In this document: piece after piece, positions 1 through 5,866 of the stretch
Layout: each line of letters opens with the position of its first letter
How positions within the stretch are numbered: position 1 is the first letter of the stretch
Assembly (NCBI GenBank): GCA_023230565.1
Contig: JALNXD010000070.1
Coordinates: 1-10,570 of the forward strand
Source: Syntrophales bacterium
Lineage (GTDB): Bacteria; Desulfobacterota; Syntrophia; Syntrophales; UBA2210
DNA: 10,570 bases
Reading direction: 5' to 3'
Notes under the pieces: generated by a model
What the model was told of the DNA's origin: nothing
Databases searched by the model: none
What the model saw: only the letters and a program-made list of their open reading frames with translations
Translations under genes and position numbers: made by a program

Positions 1-98
1 ATTATAATCGAAAGAGAAAGCATTCAACGAATGGTTATAAATCTCCAGCTTATTACGAGATGGAATGGAGGAACAACAGAAAAGCGGCTTAACTTTGA

Positions 99-323
99 TC
101 CCACTTTTTTGTTGCAGGATCAGTACCCTTTAACAATAACTCGGGCAATTCAATAACGGTAAAGGAAGTGGGGTTAATATCTGTGTATTATAGCATATTC
201 GGATCTGGGAATTATTTCCTGTTGGCAAGAGATGTTTTTGGTACCCCTGTCGCCGCGGCCAACGGGGCGCAACTGACCGTGACCTATACCATCAGGATGG
301 ATTTTTCTTCCATAGACACGTAA
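99..323 (+). pseudogene. C-terminal remnant of a phage tail/virion-like protein
   Basis: The frame is open from just after a TGA at 96-98 to a TAA at 321-323 and has no credible start. It translates to a beta-rich C-terminus with NNNSGNSITVKEVGL, then YFLLARDVFGTPVAAANG, then AQLTVTYTIRM. This 'ITVKEVGL ... LARDV ... P V ... NG ... LTVTYTI' pattern is common at the C-terminus of small tail or structural proteins in prophages. That link is recalled from family style and was not searched. Frame 1 is open from position 1 to 153 and could hold the upstream part after a frameshift, but its translation shows nothing recognisable. The fragment lies outside the attachment-site copy at 458-505, so it belongs to flanking DNA or an older decayed prophage, not to the element on the right. 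Confidence 0.45.
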
Positions 324-400
324 CGATTTTCATCTCACAGCGAAGACACACAATGGAATGCAAAAAACCGGGACATTGCACCCACTGTGGAAATTTAAAA

Positions 401-420
401 AATGTGGACAAATGTGGACA
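401..420. repeat. Tandem 10-bp duplication aatgtggaca
   Basis: The decamer AATGTGGACA occurs twice head to tail and is followed by a further AA. It lies between the phage-like remnant and the terminator of the tRNA fragment. It may be a chance slippage product, and no function can be assigned. The rest of 324-428 shows no gene that I can support. Confidence 0.6.
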
Positions 421-425
421 AACCG

Positions 426-452
426 AAAAAAGGCTCCCTCGCGGGAGCCCTT
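426..452 (-). terminator. Rho-independent terminator downstream of the tRNA 3' end
   Basis: GGCTCCC (432-438) and GGGAGCC (443-449) form a perfect 7-bp GC-rich stem around the loop TCGC. Six A residues at 426-431 become a T-run on the minus strand right after the stem. The orientation is leftward and the hairpin starts about 8 bases past the tRNA CCA end, as expected for a terminator of a tRNA gene transcribed on the minus strand. Confidence 0.8.
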
Positions 453-457
453 GTATT

Positions 458-505
458 TGGTACGCCAGCAGGGATTCGAACCCGGGACCTACGGATTAGA
501 AGTCA
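458..505 (-). tRNA. Partial tRNA-Arg(UCU), 3' half only; attachment-site copy
   Basis: Read on the minus strand, the segment ends in GGCGTACCA (discriminator A plus encoded CCA) and carries a T-arm with loop TTCGAAT. Upstream is a seven-base anticodon loop CTTCTAA giving anticodon UCU (Arg). The T-stem has four pairs and one C/U mismatch. Towards the 5' side (above 505) I find no paired anticodon stem, no D-arm and no acceptor strand, so only the 3' half is present. A tRNA 3' half next to an integrase gene is the classic att duplicate left when an element inserts into a tRNA gene. The exact inner boundary of the core cannot be fixed from one end. The isoacceptor call assumes that the identity segment includes the anticodon loop. 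Confidence 0.75.
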
Positions 506-621
506 GAATTTTGGCACTTTTAATAGCATTGATAAGAATTGTATTCCCTCCACCAATACTCTTTTATTCAAATATAATAATAAATTACATATTGACTTCC
601 GTTGATAATAATTGTAAGAAA

Positions 622-699
622 GTGGCTACACCGTGGCTACATGGAAGCCATGTTAGAGACATAGTGATAAAAATGGCTACATGAGCATCTGTGGCTACA
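622..699 (+). repeat. Four direct TGGCTACA repeats upstream of int
   Basis: TGGCTACA occurs at 623-630, 634-641, 674-681 and 692-699, all on the same strand. Three copies extend to GTGGCTACA. Start-to-start spacing is 11, 40 and 18 bp. The cluster lies between the att core and the integrase gene, where arm-type sites of tRNA-targeting integrases or excisionase sites are usually found. Binding by the integrase or by the small HTH protein encoded at 3021 is an inference. Confidence 0.7.
639..653. promoter_or_regulatory. Short dyad ACATGG-aag-CCATGT, possible operator
   Basis: This is a perfect 6-bp inverted repeat with a 3-bp centre. Its left arm overlaps the second TGGCTACA repeat. It could be an operator or part of a recombination or excisionase site. 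A chance palindrome is not excluded. Confidence 0.35.
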
Positions 700-726
700 T
701 AGTTATTTGGGTACAGGAGGTGTGTT

Positions 727-2106
727 ATGAAACGAATCAGATTGACTCTTGAGCGAATCAAGGCCCTCGAATGCCCAGCCAATAAGCAACAATCATTTAC
801 TTGGGACACTGACGCAACGCGGTTAGCTGTGAGGATAACGGCAGCAGGGATAAAATCTTTCATCTTTGAAGGCAAGTTGAACCGTATAACGATACGCCGA
901 ACAATTGGAAAATGCAGCGACTGGACCATTGACGATGCACGGAAGGAGGCGCGACGGCTTCAAGGTTTGTTGGATAAAGGCATTGACCCCCGTGAAGTGA
1001 AAAAGAAGCAGGAAAAAGCCAGGGCTGCAAAAAAAGCGGCAGATGAGGCTGCGAAAAACGAAGCCGAGGCAAGCAAAGTATACACTCTCAAGGCTCTTAT
1101 GGAAGAATATGCAACTTTTTGCGAGTCTAAAGGGAAAAAAATCTATGCCGGCGCTGTCCGTTCAGCGACTAAATGCCATTTAACAGATGCCGATCCTGCT
1201 CTTGCCAGCACTCCGGCAAAAGATATTACACCGCGGCAAGCGGCTGCACTGGTACGACGAGTTATGGAAGCGGGAAAAGAACGAACAGCAGGGTCTTTCA
1301 GGTCATATTTGGCAGCAGCATATAATTGTGCCATGAAGGCACCCGTTTCGGCTGCCCTCCCCTCTTCGTTCATTTCTTTCAATATAGAATCGAATCCCGT
1401 CACAGTTGTGCCTACTATTCCCGTAAAGGCGCGTAACCGAACTTTGAGCCGGGATGAATTGAAAGTTTACATCCAAGGCTTGGGTGACGGTCTCACCGAC
1501 CAGGCGCTAAAGATTGCTCTTTACTGCGGTGGTCAAAGAATGGCGCAAGTACTTAGGTTGGAAGTTCGGGATTGGGACCCACAAACGAAAGTTCTCCGCC
1601 TTATGGACCCGAAAGGAAAAAGAACGGAACCGCGAGAGCACTTGCTGCCACTTGCACCGATTGCCGCGTCCATTGTGGCCGATCTGATAGAGCGGGCAAA
1701 AGCGGCACAGACAACGTTCCTCTTTCCTTCAGCAACGAAAATGACTCCAATTCATATCAGCATGCCTGGACCGAGAATTAGGGAGATCATCAATGCATTG
1801 AACGAGGCAGCAAAAAAAGAAGGTAAAGACACCATCATCGAAAACTTTGATATCCGCGATATACGGCGCACCTGTGAAACCATGTTAGCAGGATTGGGAA
1901 TAAGCCGCGATATACGGGCGCAACTGCTCAGTCACGGCATATCAGGGGTGCAGGCGGTGCATTATGATCGCCACGAATATATAAAAGAGAAGAGGGCAGC
2001 TCTTGTGAAGTGGGAACGGTATTTAAAGGGTGTTATCAATGATGAAGCAGAGAAAAAAGTCATTCCATTTGAGAAAGTAGCGAAAGCGGTTAGAATAGGA
2101 AACTAA
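727..2106 (+). CDS. Tyrosine integrase, P4-type (N-terminal arm-binding domain)
   Basis: Encodes a 459-aa site-specific recombinase that would integrate and excise the element at a tRNA gene by cleaving the att core through a tyrosine nucleophile. The N-terminal ~90 residues resemble the arm-DNA-binding domain of P4-like integrases (DUF4102), followed by a charged Lys/Ala-rich linker (about 91-118), a SAM-like core-binding domain (about 119-220) and the catalytic domain (about 240-430). Visible catalytic elements are R271 in GGQRMAQVLRL, a likely beta-hairpin lysine at 296-298, R380 in RDIRRT, H403 in LLSHG and Y413 in HYDRH. The usual His of the HxxR motif is Arg377 here. The start is supported by AGGAGG six bases upstream. 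The length is slightly above the common 400-430 aa because of the linker. The adjacent tRNA 3' half supports the role. Confidence 0.95.
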   Translation: MKRIRLTLERIKALECPANKQQSFTWDTDATRLAVRITAAGIKSFIFEGKLNRITIRRTIGKCSDWTIDDARKEARRLQGLLDKGIDPREVKKKQEKARAAKKAADEAAKNEAEASKVYTLKALMEEYATFCESKGKKIYAGAVRSATKCHLTDADPALASTPAKDITPRQAAALVRRVMEAGKERTAGSFRSYLAAAYNCAMKAPVSAALPSSFISFNIESNPVTVVPTIPVKARNRTLSRDELKVYIQGLGDGLTDQALKIALYCGGQRMAQVLRLEVRDWDPQTKVLRLMDPKGKRTEPREHLLPLAPIAASIVADLIERAKAAQTTFLFPSATKMTPIHISMPGPRIREIINALNEAAKKEGKDTIIENFDIRDIRRTCETMLAGLGISRDIRAQLLSHGISGVQAVHYDRHEYIKEKRAALVKWERYLKGVINDEAEKKVIPFEKVAKAVRIGN

Positions 2107-2167
2107 GTATCTTATTGTGAATATTTACCGGTGAGTTGCGCGGTGAGTGACTTCTGGGAGTCCATAA

Positions 2168-2851
2168 ATGAGAAAAGAAGACTTAAAAAAACTGGAGGGT
2201 ATTTTAGATGTAGCCGATTTTACAGAAGAAATAATTGAACATCTATCATTCGTTGAGCGTAGTTACCACTCAGTGAAAAAAGGAGGTCTTTCGAAAATCA
2301 CAAGACCCGCTGATGAGAAGAAAGAACACAAAGAAGTCAAAATGGCGGCAGAAAAGATGTTATCTATCATAAGGAGCAACCCTGATTTAATTAAAATACT
2401 TATACAAACAGAAAATACACAAAATCCCGGTTCAAGGCTCTCGTTTGATTTATTTCTTCGGTGTAATGAGGCGCTCGTAAAAGGTTGCGAGTGGTTTTTA
2501 GCAAATGTGCAGAAGGATAAAGGTGGCCGTAAAGATGAAAGCACACAACTACGAATCTTAATTGAAGGATTGACATATGTATATGTCACCATAACAGGGA
2601 AATACCCTACGAGTTCATGGAATTACTTTAAGGATGAATATGCAGGCAAATTCTTTGAGCTTGTCAGAGTATGTCTAACGATAATAGACCCTCCCCCTCC
2701 TTCTCTGAGCAATGGTGCCCTTGGAAAGCTGATACAATTAATCTTAAGGAATCAACAAAAAGCCCTTGGGATAATAAATTGCAAGAAGAGATCACCGGAG
2801 GAACATAAAAAGTTAATAAACCATTATTCATTAGTAAATTCGAAGGTGTGA
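2168..2851 (+). CDS. Hypothetical protein of the element, 227 aa
   Basis: I do not recognise a named family. The protein is soluble, largely helical and lysine-rich at the N-terminus, with no signal peptide or membrane segment. A central stretch GGRKD (119-123) ... TGKYPTSSWN (143-152) followed by KFFELVRVCL (161-170) has the look of uncharacterised small proteins often found beside integrases in proteobacterial elements, where 'GGR ... TGR.P..SW' followed by a phenylalanine-rich helix recurs. That resemblance is from memory and gives no function. It lies 61 bases after the integrase with GGGAG about 7 bases before the ATG, so it may be co-transcribed with int. Base composition is more AT-rich towards its 3' end. 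Most likely an accessory gene of the element. Confidence 0.75.
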   Translation: MRKEDLKKLEGILDVADFTEEIIEHLSFVERSYHSVKKGGLSKITRPADEKKEHKEVKMAAEKMLSIIRSNPDLIKILIQTENTQNPGSRLSFDLFLRCNEALVKGCEWFLANVQKDKGGRKDESTQLRILIEGLTYVYVTITGKYPTSSWNYFKDEYAGKFFELVRVCLTIIDPPPPSLSNGALGKLIQLILRNQQKALGIINCKKRSPEEHKKLINHYSLVNSKV

Positions 2852-3020
2852 TCACAATAGCCTTAAAAGATCCCTCGCATAAATAGTATCTACTTTCCTC
2901 AATATGACCAATCAACTCTTTTATGGACGAAACCTTCCATATTCTCCGCTAATTAAATCCATATGATTTAAGAAATATAATTGACTACAGCATAAGAAAA
3001 TTCAATTTGGAGGAATTCCT
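2852..3020 (+). promoter_or_regulatory. Intergenic region with a possible promoter for the primase operon
   Basis: AT-rich and without a credible gene. A perfect -10 hexamer TATAAT lies at 2976-2981. The best -35 at 17-bp spacing (TTAAAT, 2953-2958) is poor, so activator dependence or a chance match are both possible. A TTGACT at 2981 has no good -10 partner. A weak hairpin with arms TATGGA (2922-2927) and TCCATA (2936-2941) has no T-run, so it is not called a terminator. The next gene's ribosome binding site GGAGGA (3009-3014) ends six bases before its ATG. Confidence 0.4.
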
Positions 3021-3218
3021 ATGAACGAATTTTCGGAATTGCGTAGCCATGTGCCGACCGTCGAATTTGCACGGTGTCTTGGTGTGCAGCCCGCAACCAT
3101 TAGGCGGGGGCTTTGTGTCGATGGGCATTACATGAACCTTAAGCCGGTCAAGCTCCCTAATCGTCGTCTCTTGTGGCCCATGGAGGAAATCAAGCGCATT
3201 TTGGAGGGACGATCATGA
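3021..3218 (+). CDS. Small HTH DNA-binding protein, AlpA/excisionase-like
   Basis: A 65-aa protein with one helix-turn-helix: TVEFARCLGVQPATIRRGL (about 13-31) carries the recognition helix. A short wing-like stretch and a final helix follow (KLPNRRLLWPMEEIKRIL, about 44-61). The 'NRRLLWP.EEI..IL' ending is typical of MerR/AlpA-type excisionase and regulator folds, where the last helix packs on the wing. Such proteins bend att DNA for excision or activate integrase or primase genes in satellites. Which role applies here is an inference from context. It opens a chain of overlapping genes: its TGA (3216-3218) overlaps the ATG of the next gene. A strong ribosome binding site (GGAGGA, 3009-3014) supports the start. 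Confidence 0.85.
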   Translation: MNEFSELRSHVPTVEFARCLGVQPATIRRGLCVDGHYMNLKPVKLPNRRLLWPMEEIKRILEGRS

Positions 3219-3367
3219 GTAATCCCGCTTTAATGTTTGCTTTTGATGAGAATTTCAAAATTGTTGCCGTCTACCCGAAGGCGGAAACCGATATTGAGGA
3301 GACAAAACTTCAAGAATTGGCAAAACAAATGGTGAAGGCGATACAGCAGAAGGATGGCGACAAATGA
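3215..3367 (+). CDS. Small hypothetical protein, 50 aa
   Basis: The ATG at 3215 overlaps the stop of the upstream gene (ATGA), with GGAGGG about eight bases before it. An in-frame ATG at 3173 exists but would run through most of the upstream gene's 3' end and has no ribosome binding site, so 3215 is preferred. The product begins MSNPALMFAF, has a short beta-like segment (KIVAVYPK) and a C-terminal charged helix (EETKLQELAKQMVKAIQQ). No family is recognised. Position between an HTH gene and the primase suggests a replication or control accessory. The TGA at 3365-3367 overlaps the next ATG. Confidence 0.75.
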   Translation: MSNPALMFAFDENFKIVAVYPKAETDIEETKLQELAKQMVKAIQQKDGDK

Positions 3368-3498
3368 CCAGGATCATTTTAAAAGCATTCTGGACATTTC
3401 GACTTCGCTGGCTAGAATCCCACATTAAAGAACCTTTTGACCAAGGGCTTTCCTTGAAGATCGACATGGCTTTGATAAAGGTAGAGACGTACCGATGA
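3364..3498 (+). CDS. Very small coupled protein, 44 aa
   Basis: A short ORF begins at the ATG of a second ATGA overlap (3364-3367) and ends at the TGA of a third (3495-3498). It exactly bridges the upstream 50-aa gene and the primase gene. The product starts MTRIILKAFW and is basic and aromatic (FWTFRLRW). It has no recognised domain and no clear membrane segment. The exact fit at both ends is the main evidence that it is translated, and its translation may also serve to couple primase expression to the upstream genes. A leader-like role cannot be separated from a protein function by sequence alone. Confidence 0.65.
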   Translation: MTRIILKAFWTFRLRWLESHIKEPFDQGLSLKIDMALIKVETYR

Positions 3499-5123
3499 CG
3501 GATTCCAGCATTTTAAAAGCAGCTCTAGGATACAGAGCAAAGGGCTTTTCTGTAATACCGATCAGAGGCAACAAAAAGCCCTTCCTGGACTCCTGGAAAG
3601 AATATCAGGAACGTCGAGCCACGGAAAATGAGATTCGGGAATGGTGGAATCAATATCCAAGTGCGATGATCGGTATTGTAACGGGTCCTGTAAGTGGAAT
3701 CTGTGCCGTTGACATTGATCGGTATGCGCAGGACTATAACGAAGCCACAGAGTTCGAATATTTCCCGGACGGATTAGTTACGCCTACATGTGAAACGCCA
3801 CGAGGGGGAACCCACTTATACTTTAAGTTTCCAGAAGACTCTCCGCTGACTATTAATGCAAGGGGATTGCCCGGGATCGATTTCAGGGGTGACGGTGGTT
3901 ATATCATTGCCCCGCCTTCGAAGAATGGGACAGGCAGAGGATATCGTTGGGCGGAGGGACTAAGCCTTGATGACGTGCAGCTTCAGCCGTTGCCAATGCT
4001 ATATAGTAATTATTTAAATACTAGCATTAGGAGTATAAGAAGGTGCAGTAACGATATTACCGAGCGTTTCCAAGCGTTACAGAACGTTACAGATGCTACA
4101 GTTAGTTTCAAACAGGGTAAACGCGATGACTCGCTTTTCCACGTTGCAAACTGCCTTATAAAAGGCGGCATGTCTGAAGGCGATGCAAGATATATTCTTG
4201 ATATACTTGCACATAATTGCAGCCCGCCTTTTTCGCCACAGGAAGCGCAAGTTAAAATTGACTCCGCCTTGCAGAGAGCAAAGCGGAGGGAGCGCAACAT
4301 TCAGAAGGAAGTTGAGGAGTGGGTAAGCGTTACAACCGGTTACTGGAATGTTACAGAATGTTGCCAGGCGTTACAATGCGTTACAAAAGAGGAAAAGACA
4401 GCCGTTCGCGTTGCTGTTCACCGACTTTATAAGGCTGAAAATATTGAAAAACATGGCAGTAGAAACGGAGTGTATCGTACTGTAGATACCCAATGCGAGG
4501 ATATTGATTTCCGCAGTGTGATCGAGACTCCATTAGATATTAAATGGCCCTTTCGGATCGAAGAGCTCGTCCAAATCATGCCTGGAAACATTGTTATTGT
4601 TGCTGATGAGCCAAATGCAGGGAAAACGGCTTTCTTGCTGAATCTGGTTAAAGAGAATATGAGCCGTCACGAAATCTATTACTTTTCTTCGGAAATGGGG
4701 GCGATGGAAATGAAGAAGCGGTTGAGCAAGTTTGAAATGCCCCTTGAGCAATGGCGGTTTCATCCCAAGGAAAGGACCTCGAATTTTGCCGATGTGATCA
4801 AGCCTAATGCAATCAATGTCATCGATTTTCTGGAAGTCTATGATGAGTTTTATAAGATAGGTGGTCTTATCAAGGAAATTTACGACAAGCTGAACAATGG
4901 AATTGCTGTCATTGCCATACAGAAAAATAAAGGTGCTGACTATGGGCTTGGTGGTGGGCGAGGACTTGAAAAGGCCCGGCTATATTTGACAATGGAACCG
5001 GGAAAGGCTCGAATAGTCAAGGCTAAAAATTGGAAAACTTTTGAAAATCCCAATGGAATGATCATTGATTTTAAGCTTGCGCAAGGCTGTAAATTCTTCA
5101 CGGATAAGGGATGGCATAGGTAG
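3495..5123 (+). CDS. Primase-polymerase with C-terminal ATPase/helicase-like domain
   Basis: A 542-aa replication protein. The N-terminal domain (about 5-170) is a bifunctional DNA primase/polymerase (Prim-Pol, D5-N/RepA-like). It shows GFSVIPI (17-23), catalytic acidic pair AVDID (D73, D75), GGTHLYF (H107) and GIDFRGDGGYIIAPPS (127-142). Residues about 205-265 (GKRDDSLFHVANCLIKGG ... PFSPQEAQVKIDSAL) match the helical PriCT-like segment that often follows Prim-Pol. The C-terminal domain (about 350-530) is a RecA/DnaB-like ATPase with Walker A ADEPNAGKT (370-378), a Walker B-like NVIDFLEV (441-448) and GLGGGRGLEKAR (484-495). It would initiate element replication by priming and unwinding. The start overlaps the preceding stop (ATGA at 3495), so translation is coupled. 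The gene contains phased GTTACA arrays, described separately. Confidence 0.9.
   Translation: MTDSSILKAALGYRAKGFSVIPIRGNKKPFLDSWKEYQERRATENEIREWWNQYPSAMIGIVTGPVSGICAVDIDRYAQDYNEATEFEYFPDGLVTPTCETPRGGTHLYFKFPEDSPLTINARGLPGIDFRGDGGYIIAPPSKNGTGRGYRWAEGLSLDDVQLQPLPMLYSNYLNTSIRSIRRCSNDITERFQALQNVTDATVSFKQGKRDDSLFHVANCLIKGGMSEGDARYILDILAHNCSPPFSPQEAQVKIDSALQRAKRRERNIQKEVEEWVSVTTGYWNVTECCQALQCVTKEEKTAVRVAVHRLYKAENIEKHGSRNGVYRTVDTQCEDIDFRSVIETPLDIKWPFRIEELVQIMPGNIVIVADEPNAGKTAFLLNLVKENMSRHEIYYFSSEMGAMEMKKRLSKFEMPLEQWRFHPKERTSNFADVIKPNAINVIDFLEVYDEFYKIGGLIKEIYDKLNNGIAVIAIQKNKGADYGLGGGRGLEKARLYLTMEPGKARIVKAKNWKTFENPNGMIIDFKLAQGCKFFTDKGWHR
4056..4100 (+). repeat. GTTACA array 1, ~10-bp phased, inside the primase gene
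   Basis: GTTAC-like pentamers start at 4056 (ATTAC), 4066 (GTTTC), 4076 (GTTAC), 4086 (GTTAC) and 4095 (GCTAC). The two best copies extend to CGTTACAGA, 10 bp apart. An imperfect dyad GTAA-cgata-TTAC (4048-4060) borders the array. The 10-bp period is one helical turn and does not match codon periodicity, so this is a DNA-level rather than protein-level repeat. Iterons for the encoded replication protein are the leading idea (inference). Confidence 0.6.
4327..4386 (+). repeat. GTTACA array 2, six ~10-bp phased units
   Basis: Units start at 4329 (GTTACA), 4339 (GTTACT), 4350 (GTTACA), 4360 (GTTGCC), 4370 (GTTACA) and 4380 (GTTACA). Spacing is 10 or 11 bp and all units are on the same strand. 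The last two units sit in CAGGCGTTACAATGCGTTAC, which closely matches CAAGCGTTACAGAACGTTAC of array 1. The copies fall in all three codon phases of the surrounding gene. They lie between the Prim-Pol/PriCT part and the ATPase part, in a linker-like region of the protein that can tolerate such constraint. Confidence 0.7.
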
Positions 5124-5396
5124 AGATTTCAAATATGGCCTTTTGGAGATATGCTATTTACTTTATTACGGCGACATTTGCTCGGATGCCCAATACGATG
5201 AGAGTACCCCAAGTTTGCTCTGCGAGGCACTGTAGAGGCGTTCCTGGAAGGTTAATTACTGTTCTGAGGGGTAATATATATCCCCAAGAAGATAAGATTC
5301 TAAAAAGGACTCTACCGGCACTTTATTTTCCGTTTAACTGGAAAAAACAATCGTGTGAAGTCTTTTTTATAGGTATGGAAAGAAGGGGTAAGTAAT
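5124..5396 (+). other. Gap after the primase; only a doubtful 86-aa ORF
   Basis: An ORF runs from ATG 5135 to TAA 5393-5395 (MAFWRYAIYF ... GMERRGK). Its start has no clear ribosome binding site, its composition (scattered Cys, Arg and aromatic residues) does not look like a folded domain, and I recognise no family. Its end, one base before the next ATG, is the only argument for it. The stretch may instead be a leader for the HTH gene at 5397, but I see no convincing promoter or terminator in it. Confidence 0.25.
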
Positions 5397-5816
5397 ATGC
5401 CGGGTAAGAAAGCGACAAATAAGGAAGTGGCGCAATTCAAAGTACTAAGCGATCTCGGTGTGTCGAACAAAGCAATTGCCAGAAGGACAGGCAGGCATGT
5501 GGACACAGTTCGCAAATACTTGAATTCTGAAGTATATCTTAATCCAGACATAGATAGTATGGTTCATAAGATCAGGGATAAAGAAATTGACGATCTCATT
5601 CTGCTTGGCGGGAAGGCACGGGCGCACCTGAATAAATTGCTGGACGAAGGAAAAACGAAAGCTATCGAAACAGTGGCGATTATGGATAGATCTTTTCAAC
5701 AAAGGCGTCTGCTCGAAGAGAAGAGTACCAATAATATTACGCTAACTCACGAAGATATTCAGATATTAAGGGAGTATATGAACCCCAAGAAATCTGAGGA
5801 GGTTATTGACATCTAG
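5397..5816 (+). CDS. HTH protein, terminase-small-subunit-like or regulator
   Basis: A 139-aa protein with an N-terminal helix-turn-helix at about 14-42: FKVLSDLGVSNKAIARRTGR then HVDTVRKYL, the Hin/resolvase-type or terminase-small-type arrangement. A long charged helical region (about 50-110, with DDLILLGGKARAHLNKLLDE) follows, then a C-terminal helix THEDIQILREYM. The layout, HTH plus oligomerising helices, is shared by small terminase-like DNA-recognition proteins of phages and satellites and by plain regulators. No large terminase is visible in the window, so neither role is settled. AAGAAGGGG about ten bases upstream of ATG 5397 serves as ribosome binding site. The gene converges with the res gene 50 bases downstream. 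Confidence 0.75.
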   Translation: MPGKKATNKEVAQFKVLSDLGVSNKAIARRTGRHVDTVRKYLNSEVYLNPDIDSMVHKIRDKEIDDLILLGGKARAHLNKLLDEGKTKAIETVAIMDRSFQQRRLLEEKSTNNITLTHEDIQILREYMNPKKSEEVIDI

Positions 5817-5866
5817 AGCTCCAATGATCAACAACACTACACTTGCTCCTATAAATCAGCATCAAT

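Larger units (their letters stand above)
506..726 (+). promoter_or_regulatory. AT-rich region upstream of the integrase, no gene
   Basis: This stretch separates the att copy from the integrase start. It is AT-rich at 560-620, with a TATAAT at 573-578 and a TTGACT at 592-597, but neither has a well-spaced partner, so no promoter is called with confidence. It contains the TGGCTACA repeats and a dyad, listed separately, and ends in a strong ribosome binding site AGGAGG (715-720) six bases before the integrase ATG. Short ORFs crossing here on either strand read through the tRNA fragment and look spurious. Confidence 0.5.

Noticed and set aside
358..684. Overlapping plus-strand ORFs of 108 and 67 aa
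   Set aside because: They read through the terminator and the tRNA fragment; the 'PAGIRTRDLRIRS' peptide is the familiar false translation of a tRNA 3' end.
585..929. Minus-strand ORF of 114 aa
   Set aside because: Overlaps the integrase upstream region and the first part of the well-supported integrase gene; no ribosome binding site or recognisable domain.
2922..2941. Hairpin TATGGA/TCCATA as a terminator
   Set aside because: AT-rich six-base stem with an eight-base loop and no T-run.
5135..5395. 86-aa ORF between primase and HTH gene as a real gene
   Set aside because: No clear ribosome binding site, odd composition and no recognised family; kept only as a note in the gap entry.
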